The notes beneath the pieces are model-generated. The model was not told the origin of the DNA and did not search any database. It saw only the letters and a list, made by a program, of their open reading frames with translations. Shown here one piece after another: positions 29,182-33,404 of a DNA stretch of 33,404 nt. The stretch is from Pseudomonas sp. MN1F (GTDB lineage Bacteria > Pseudomonadota > Gammaproteobacteria > Pseudomonadales > Pseudomonadaceae): the NCBI RefSeq assembly GCF_009391885.1, contig NZ_VZII01000001.1:1-33404 (forward strand), written 5' to 3'. The translations under genes and the position numbers were made by a program. Positions within the stretch are counted from its first letter, which is position 1, and each line of letters starts with the position of its first letter.

Positions 29182-29563
29182 CACAGAATTCCTTTCCGTC
29201 GATGGCGGGGGACTCTACAAAATCTCGGCGTTCAAGGGGCGGCGATTGGGTTTCTCGGGATTTCGTACAGAGCCTAAGACTCAGAAATAACAACCGCAAT
29301 GGAAAACATGCGTCGACAGTATCTTTGGGGAAGGTCCTACAGGAAGGGGCTAAATCTGATCTCTTTTCCTTCCGACGTAACAATATTTGACTCCTGAGTC
29401 TGGAAAGCTGACTCAGTCTCGTGACCGTTTGACAAAGGTTGTACCATCTATCTCTTGCGCAGTAGCAGACCAGGCCGCCAACTGCTCCACGGCGGTGAAT
29501 AATAAACGCCATTAAGACCGGTTCGCTCACTCGTTGGAAGGCGAACCACACAAGGAAACGTGA
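29182..29563. other. Gene-free stretch between IS remnants and the membrane-protein gene
   Basis: About 380 bp. The left 45 bp probably belong to the IS5 end. The rest holds no supported frame; a short plus-strand open frame at 29112-29390 runs over the IS5 remnant and looks spurious. GACTC-CT-GAGTC at 29390-29401 is a small inverted repeat. AAGGAAA (29552-29558) is the ribosome site of the next gene. Confidence 0.45.
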
Positions 29564-30145
29564 ATGAACATACATCAGGCATTGATACGGTCTCGACTCC
29601 AGACGGGGGGCGGTGGGTTGATGATTGTCAGCGGGGGAACGTACTACTTCATCAGTTTGCTCATGGCCCTTTACCGTTCAGCGCAAGCCATGAACGATAC
29701 GCCTCTTGTGCAACTCGGGGCGATGATACAGAGCGCCGTGGCCGCACTCTATCAGTTGACAGCTCCGTATCTAGGTTTCGTTTGGCATAGCGTGCCGACT
29801 CTCAATCAAGCCGACCTGCTTACATACGACAATCTTCTGTTCTTGGGATTTTTGGGCGTAATCATCGTGGGCAAGCAGCTGATGCTCGCCGGGCGGCGCC
29901 TTCGGGAGCGCATCAGGCAGATCCTCAAACATACCGAAGACCTCCGGTGGCAGCAGTCGGTGATGAGAGGGTCAGGAGGCGTGTCAATCAACGCCGACTC
30001 GGTCGCCCAAGTGAACATCTACCAGCAAACAATGCCGCCAAACCCAGGGGGAGAGTGGTGGACTCGTCCGTGGGGAATTCTGGGCCTGTCAATTATTGGC
30101 GGCTACTTGGTGGCTGTACTGGCGAAACTCACGGGTATGGTCTGA
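29564..30145 (+). CDS. Membrane protein of unknown function
   Basis: A 193-residue protein with about four hydrophobic segments: near residues 17-37, 55-74 (weaker), 90-109 and 170-189. Between segments 3 and 4 is a basic, helical stretch (RRLRERIRQILKHTEDLRWQQ), then a Gly/Ser/Asn turn region and the PPNPGGEWW segment. I recognise no family. AAGGAAA lies upstream at good spacing. It sits between IS remnants and two nuclease-type genes, so a role in defence is possible only by position. It has no visible catalytic motif. Confidence 0.65.
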   Translation: MNIHQALIRSRLQTGGGGLMIVSGGTYYFISLLMALYRSAQAMNDTPLVQLGAMIQSAVAALYQLTAPYLGFVWHSVPTLNQADLLTYDNLLFLGFLGVIIVGKQLMLAGRRLRERIRQILKHTEDLRWQQSVMRGSGGVSINADSVAQVNIYQQTMPPNPGGEWWTRPWGILGLSIIGGYLVAVLAKLTGMV

Positions 30146-30162
30146 TTAACGAATGAGTCACT

Positions 30163-30185
30163 CCGGGAAGCATTCCGCTTCCCGG
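30163..30185. terminator. Hairpin between convergent genes
   Basis: CCGGGAAGC (30163-30171) pairs exactly with GCTTCCCGG (30177-30185) around ATTCC. It lies between the stops of the convergent membrane-protein and GIY-YIG genes, so it may serve both strands. A U tract is lacking on either side, which makes the terminator call tentative. Confidence 0.5.
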
Positions 30186-30195
30186 GCAACCTAAG

Positions 30196-30672
30196 TCAGG
30201 CGCGATTGCAATCTGGATATTTGCCCCATGTGCACACATACTCCCAGAGCAGCTTTCGCTCTAAGTGCTTTATGTAGGCAGTGGTGTAAGGTTGTCCCAT
30301 GTCGACAGGGCAAGCCGAAACCCAAAGATGCTCCAGCGGCGTGGTGTCGAGAAGAGTCAACCTGAAAGTATTTGCTCCGGAGTGGCCAGGCCGTTCACTG
30401 AAAGCTGACGTGTTGAATTGGCGCAAGCGGTCGGCCAGGGTCTGACCTGTCGTTTCGCCAATGTAGATGATGAAATCGTTGTTTACCCGGTAGTTATCAG
30501 GCTTTTTTTTGCTGCGCGCGATGAAATACACGCCCGGTAGATTCCTCCCTTCGAGCTGTGTCCGTTCGGACCAAGGGCGCCAGTCACAAAACCCTACTTC
30601 ACCTATCATCGTTCGACACCTCTCCCCAAAAGGTGTCCTTTTAACATCATTGATGGGGAAAGGTAGATTCAT
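30196..30672 (-). CDS. GIY-YIG nuclease-like protein
   Basis: A 158-residue protein with a GIY-YIG core: GVY at residues 47-49, YIG at 70-72, the catalytic-type arginine in LADRLRQF (Arg82), and a glutamate in the late helix (Glu138 in YIKHLERKLLWEYV). The 20-residue insert between the GIY and YIG strands is long but within the range of the family. These residues imply a single-domain metal-dependent DNA endonuclease. The target is unknown. AAGGAAAA precedes ATG 30672. The gene is divergent from the HNH gene across about 110 bp that must hold both promoters. Confidence 0.72.
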   Translation of the reverse strand: MNLPFPINDVKRTPFGERCRTMIGEVGFCDWRPWSERTQLEGRNLPGVYFIARSKKKPDNYRVNNDFIIYIGETTGQTLADRLRQFNTSAFSERPGHSGANTFRLTLLDTTPLEHLWVSACPVDMGQPYTTAYIKHLERKLLWEYVCTWGKYPDCNRA

Positions 30673-30782
30673 TTTTCCTTGTTCTGGCGATGAGCGACAG
30701 CGTGTGATCCGCCTTTTACATGGGGTGTAGGAAAAATCCTCTTTTTTGGTAGGCTTTTGCCATCAGCCAAGAGGAGCGCCAA

Positions 30783-31586
30783 ATGCCCGTCGTCATCGTT
30801 GAAAACGACACATCGCAGTGGGAAGATGAAACAGGTTCCGTATATCACTTCCCCAAACGCTATAGAGCCTGGCTTGCTCAGGGTACCGAAGTGATCTACT
30901 ACAAAGGGCGCATGAAGGACAAAGCGTTGGCCTCCGCCCGCCTAAGCCCTGGTCCGCATTATTTTGGTAGGGCGCGCATTGGTAAGGTCTACGCAGACAC
31001 CGGTAGTGACAAGGGCGACCTTTACGCGCTGATCGAAAACTTCGCGCAGTTTGAAGGTGCTGTCCCTTCGAAAATTCATGGTGTTTACCTAGAGACCATC
31101 CCTGCCAACCGAGTAAAAAACTATTGGCGTGACGGGGTTCGGCCTATATCCCAAGCCGATTTCGATGCCATTTTAAGCCATGCGAAGCTCCAGCCTTCAC
31201 AAGCAGAAGCAGATGTGCCGAATGTGGAAGGCGACCCGTATACCTTCGAATCGGCCAATGAAGGTAGCAAATCTAGCTACTTTGGAACTCGCTACGAGCG
31301 CCGAAAAGATCTAAGGATCAAGGCCATCGCTATCCACGGTCTTGACTGCAAAGGATGTGGATTTGATTTCGAACAGGCTTACGGTGAACACGCGAAGGGC
31401 TTCATTCACGTTCATCATGTCGTACCGATTTCGGAGTTCGGTGGCGAGAAAGCTGTGGATCCTGAGACGGATCTCGTAACGTTGTGCGCCAACTGTCACG
31501 CAGTCGTTCACCGCAAGCGGGATATGACTCTCAGCATTGATGAATTAAAAGGAATGGTGCGCGGGCGTTGGGTCTTCGAGCCTTGA
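30783..31586 (+). CDS. EVE-like/HNH endonuclease, probable modification-dependent restriction enzyme
   Basis: A 267-residue protein with two parts. The C-terminal part is an HNH nuclease with zinc cysteines Cys189, Cys192, Cys235 and Cys238, the HVHHVVP core (His211-His212), Asn237 and His243 in LCANCHAVVH. The N-terminal ~150 residues (VYHFPKRYRAWL, EVIYYKGR, HYFGRARIGKV, about 20-70) resemble the PUA/EVE-like reader domain of EVE-HNH type IV restriction enzymes, which cut DNA carrying modified cytosine. The reader assignment is from recalled resemblance and is less sure than the HNH. AAGAGGAG precedes the start. It is divergent from the GIY-YIG gene and about 2.4 kb beyond an m5C methyltransferase gene. 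Confidence 0.78.
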   Translation: MPVVIVENDTSQWEDETGSVYHFPKRYRAWLAQGTEVIYYKGRMKDKALASARLSPGPHYFGRARIGKVYADTGSDKGDLYALIENFAQFEGAVPSKIHGVYLETIPANRVKNYWRDGVRPISQADFDAILSHAKLQPSQAEADVPNVEGDPYTFESANEGSKSSYFGTRYERRKDLRIKAIAIHGLDCKGCGFDFEQAYGEHAKGFIHVHHVVPISEFGGEKAVDPETDLVTLCANCHAVVHRKRDMTLSIDELKGMVRGRWVFEP

Positions 31587-31668
31587 GCGCATTTCCGTGC
31601 TTCAGGTAATAGCCGTCGCGCTGGGGCAGGATTGGGACACCGAGCCCAACCCGCCACCGTTTCGCTGA

Positions 31669-32841
31669 TCAGTCCACCCACCGCCACAGCGGCTCATCCA
31701 GCAACCCAACCCCGCGCAACTGCGTCTGCCCTTGCTGCTTCTCCAGCTCCAGCACATTGCACCCCTCACACGCCGTCAACGCCTCAATCAACGGCCTGCT
31801 GTGCGACACCACCCACACCTGGCTACGCTGCGAAGCGCGAATAATCAGCCGCGCCAGGGCCGGGAGCAGTTCGGCATGCAGGCTGGTTTCCGGTTCGTTG
31901 AGCACCATCAGCGATGGCGGCCGCGGCGTCAGCAGCGCGGCCATTAGCAACAGGTAGCGCAGTGTGCCATCCGACAACTCGGCGCCGCCCAGCGGACGCA
32001 GCAGCCCGTGCTGGTACAACCGCACGCTGAACAGGCCGCCCGGTGGCGCGTCGATTTCCAGGCGGCTACCGGGAAATGCATCCTCCAGCGCTGCCACGAG
32101 GTCTTCCACCTCTCCAATCTCGATGATGGTCTGCAGCGCCGAAGCGAGGTTGCGGCCATCGTGGTGCAGCACTGGCGAGCGGGTGCCTAGCTGGGGCTGA
32201 CGGCAGGGCGCATCGCGGTCGATGCGGAAGTGATCGTAGAACCGCCAGCTGTTGATGAACGCGCGCAGCTCGCCGATCTCTGGCGCTTGGCGGGGGCGTC
32301 CGACGATGTTGAAGAAGCTCTCACAACTATCGGCATGCTGATCGAGCACCGTCCAGCTGTTGCACTCCCGGGCGCGGACCATGGCGTTCTTGCGCTCTAC
32401 CAACAAGGAGGAGGGGCGGTAGGCTCCAGCACCCCAGATGGCTTCAGATTTGATCTCGGGATCGAGCATGAATGCAGTGGGATAGGGTAGGGGAATCGGC
32501 AGGCCGAGGGATATGGCAAAGCCGAAATCTTCGGTGGCAAAACCCAAGCGCAGGCGTTTGACGTCGCTCGGATGCTGGCCTTGGATGGGCACTTCACCGC
32601 GCTTCATGCGCGCACTCATCTCAGGCCCGGCCCACCAGGTCGAATCCAGTCCCCCTTCACGGGCAAGCGCTTCAATCACGCCGCCCAGGGCGGTTTCGGC
32701 GATCAGGCGCAGGGCCTTGTAGAGATTGGATTTGCCGCTGCCGTTGGCACCCGTCACCAGGTTGAGTTGGCCTAGTGGCAACACAAGGTGATTGATCGAG
32801 CGGTAATTGCCGATGGCGAGGGTGGTGAGCATCCGGTGCAT
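31669..32841 (-). CDS. OLD/RecF-type AAA ATPase
   Basis: A 390-residue ABC-class ATPase of the AAA_21 type. It starts LAIGNYRSINHLVLPLG with Walker A GANGSGKSN (31-39). A signature-like ELSDGTLRYLLL, Walker B LMVLNEPETSLH and the H-loop VVSHSRPLIEAL follow in the C-terminal third. This is the arrangement in RecF, SMC-like and OLD-family proteins. No Toprim nuclease domain follows, so it is an ATPase alone and its role is unknown. ATG 32841 and ATG 32832 are both possible starts. The codon use looks host-like, so it probably marks the return to core sequence. Confidence 0.8.
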   Translation of the reverse strand: MHRMLTTLAIGNYRSINHLVLPLGQLNLVTGANGSGKSNLYKALRLIAETALGGVIEALAREGGLDSTWWAGPEMSARMKRGEVPIQGQHPSDVKRLRLGFATEDFGFAISLGLPIPLPYPTAFMLDPEIKSEAIWGAGAYRPSSLLVERKNAMVRARECNSWTVLDQHADSCESFFNIVGRPRQAPEIGELRAFINSWRFYDHFRIDRDAPCRQPQLGTRSPVLHHDGRNLASALQTIIEIGEVEDLVAALEDAFPGSRLEIDAPPGGLFSVRLYQHGLLRPLGGAELSDGTLRYLLLMAALLTPRPPSLMVLNEPETSLHAELLPALARLIIRASQRSQVWVVSHSRPLIEALTACEGCNVLELEKQQGQTQLRGVGLLDEPLWRWVD

Positions 32842-32889
32842 CCCAGCTTGAACTGAGTGACCGATTGTGGCCGAACTGGGTTGGCGTTA

Positions 32890-33162
32890 CTACCGGTCAG
32901 CTTGGCTTCGGGAGTGGGGGCGGCTGTGTTCGAGTTCATCAAACAGGGCGCGAACCATCATGTTTAGGTAGTGGGAGGCAGCGACCCTGCGGTGGTCACC
33001 TAGCATGACGCCGGTGTGGTTGAGGTAGCGGGCGCAGTCCAACAGTTTCGAGGCTTCTTCTTTGGCTTGGGTGATGGGTATCTCGGAGATGGCTGTGAGC
33101 AATCGCTGGGATGGTCTGGAGCTGTTGTCGCTTGAACTGCTCGGGGTGTTGATTTGGAGCAT
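32890..33162 (-). CDS. DUF3077-like small protein
   Basis: A 90-residue protein with a Ser-rich N-terminus and a helical body (ITQAKEEASKLLDCARYLNHTG, then RVAASHYLNMMVRALFDELE). The ASHYL...ALFDE pattern matches its downstream-coded neighbour at the window edge and the DUF3077 family as I recall it. Function unknown. ATG 33162 follows AGGAGA. An upstream in-frame ATG at 33249 lies inside the REP-like region and is not preferred. Confidence 0.6.
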   Translation of the reverse strand: MLQINTPSSSSDNSSRPSQRLLTAISEIPITQAKEEASKLLDCARYLNHTGVMLGDHRRVAASHYLNMMVRALFDELEHSRPHSRSQADR

Positions 33163-33203
33163 TGGTGAATTCTCCTGGAGATTTAGAGCAGGGGCTTGGA
33201 TTG

Positions 33204-33240
33204 TTGGGGCCGCTTTGCGGCCCATCGCCGGCAAGCGCGG
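33204..33240. repeat. REP-like element between DUF3077-like genes
   Basis: GGGCCGC-TTT-GCGGCCC (33207-33223) is followed by a second imperfect hairpin, GCCGGCAAGCGCGGC. The double-hairpin arrangement is typical of Pseudomonas REP sequences. The first hairpin is the inverse of the one at 12049-12065. Confidence 0.6.
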
Positions 33241-33282
33241 CTTCCACATGAATGAAAGCGGCGGTGCCGGTGGTGAACTGTT

Positions 33283-33404
33283 TCAATCTTTCATCATGCC
33301 CAGTTCGGCATCGTCGAGCAGGGCCTTGGCCAGGGCGCTGAGGTAGTGCGAGGCCCAGAGCAGCTGGGGTTTGTCTTCCATCAGGCCGTCGATGGTCAGG
33401 TCGC
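33283..33404 (-). CDS. DUF3077-like protein, 5' part outside the window
   Basis: The minus strand from the window edge reads 40 codons to TGA at 33285-33283: DLTIDGLMEDKPQLLWASHY, then LSALAKALLDDAELGMMKD. The WASHYLSALAKALLDD motif is the C-terminal hallmark of DUF3077 proteins in Pseudomonas. It is a paralogue of the 90-residue gene just downstream, with the shared ASHYL core. The start lies beyond the window. Confidence 0.65.
   Translation of the reverse strand, partial: DLTIDGLMEDKPQLLWASHYLSALAKALLDDAELGMMKD

Noticed and set aside
29112..29390. 92-codon plus-strand frame
   Set aside because: It runs antisense through the IS5 transposase remnant and its end, and has no ribosome site or domain.
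22509..31668. CRISPR array or Cas locus accompanying the Cas4-like domain
   Set aside because: No regularly spaced direct repeats are present, and no other Cas protein motif is seen. The Cas4-like domain is part of a helicase fusion.
31669..32841. Gabija- or Septu-like defence system for the AAA ATPase
   Set aside because: The ATPase has no Toprim domain and no adjacent UvrD-like helicase or HNH partner on its strand, and its composition looks like core genome.

Overview
The window looks like a chromosome segment of a fluorescent Pseudomonas, most probably of the P. putida group. The reasons are the GC-rich codon use, the gene order thrS-infC-rpmI-rplT-pheS-pheT-ihfA-merR-tRNA-Pro, an rbsBACRKD ribose operon followed by a nucleoside hydrolase, and Pseudomonas-typical families (DUF1654, DUF3077-like proteins, REP hairpins). 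No database was searched. All names come from motifs and recalled family resemblance.

Layout. (1) 1-4.8 kb: a tRNA-Val(GAC) gene, a large RHS/TccC-like polymorphic toxin with an unrecognised C-terminal tip, a SPOR lipoprotein, a small SpoT-like HD phosphohydrolase, a DUF1654 protein and a perfect REP inverted pair. (2) 4.8-13.1 kb: a periplasmic glutaminase-asparaginase on the minus strand, then the plus-strand ribose operon rbsB-A-C-R-K-D with a readable promoter and a LacI-family operator on its start region. A periplasmic nucleoside hydrolase at the end could release ribose for the transporter. (3) 13.1-14.7 kb: small proteins (a 70-aa unknown, an I78-like lipoprotein, a CspA-family protein, a four-cysteine exported protein). 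(4) 14.7-22.5 kb: the translation and nucleoid-protein cluster thrS, infC, rpmI, rplT, pheS, pheT, ihfA, a MerR regulator and tRNA-Pro(GGG). The thrS leader holds a hairpin whose seven-base loop reads like a tRNA-Thr anticodon loop. infC appears to start at AUU, as in E. coli.

(5) 22.5-31.6 kb, directly after tRNA-Pro, is an accessory region of different, visibly more AT-rich composition. It encodes a 1374-residue fusion of a Cas4/RecB-like PD-(D/E)XK nuclease with four Fe-S-type cysteines to an UPF1/DNA2-like SF1 helicase. The next gene, overlapping it by 47 bp, is a DNA cytosine-5 methyltransferase. The pair reads as a restriction-modification-like defence module in which a helicase-nuclease replaces the usual restriction enzyme. 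Decayed IS66 and IS5 fragments follow, then an unknown membrane protein, a GIY-YIG nuclease-like protein and an EVE-like/HNH protein resembling modification-dependent (type IV) restriction enzymes. No integrase or flanking repeat was seen.

(6) 31.6-33.4 kb returns to host-like composition: an OLD/RecF-type AAA ATPase and two DUF3077-like small proteins, the last cut by the window edge.

The best candidate for an undescribed system is the nuclease-helicase plus m5C methyltransferase operon. The thrS anticodon-mimic leader is the most interesting regulatory signal.
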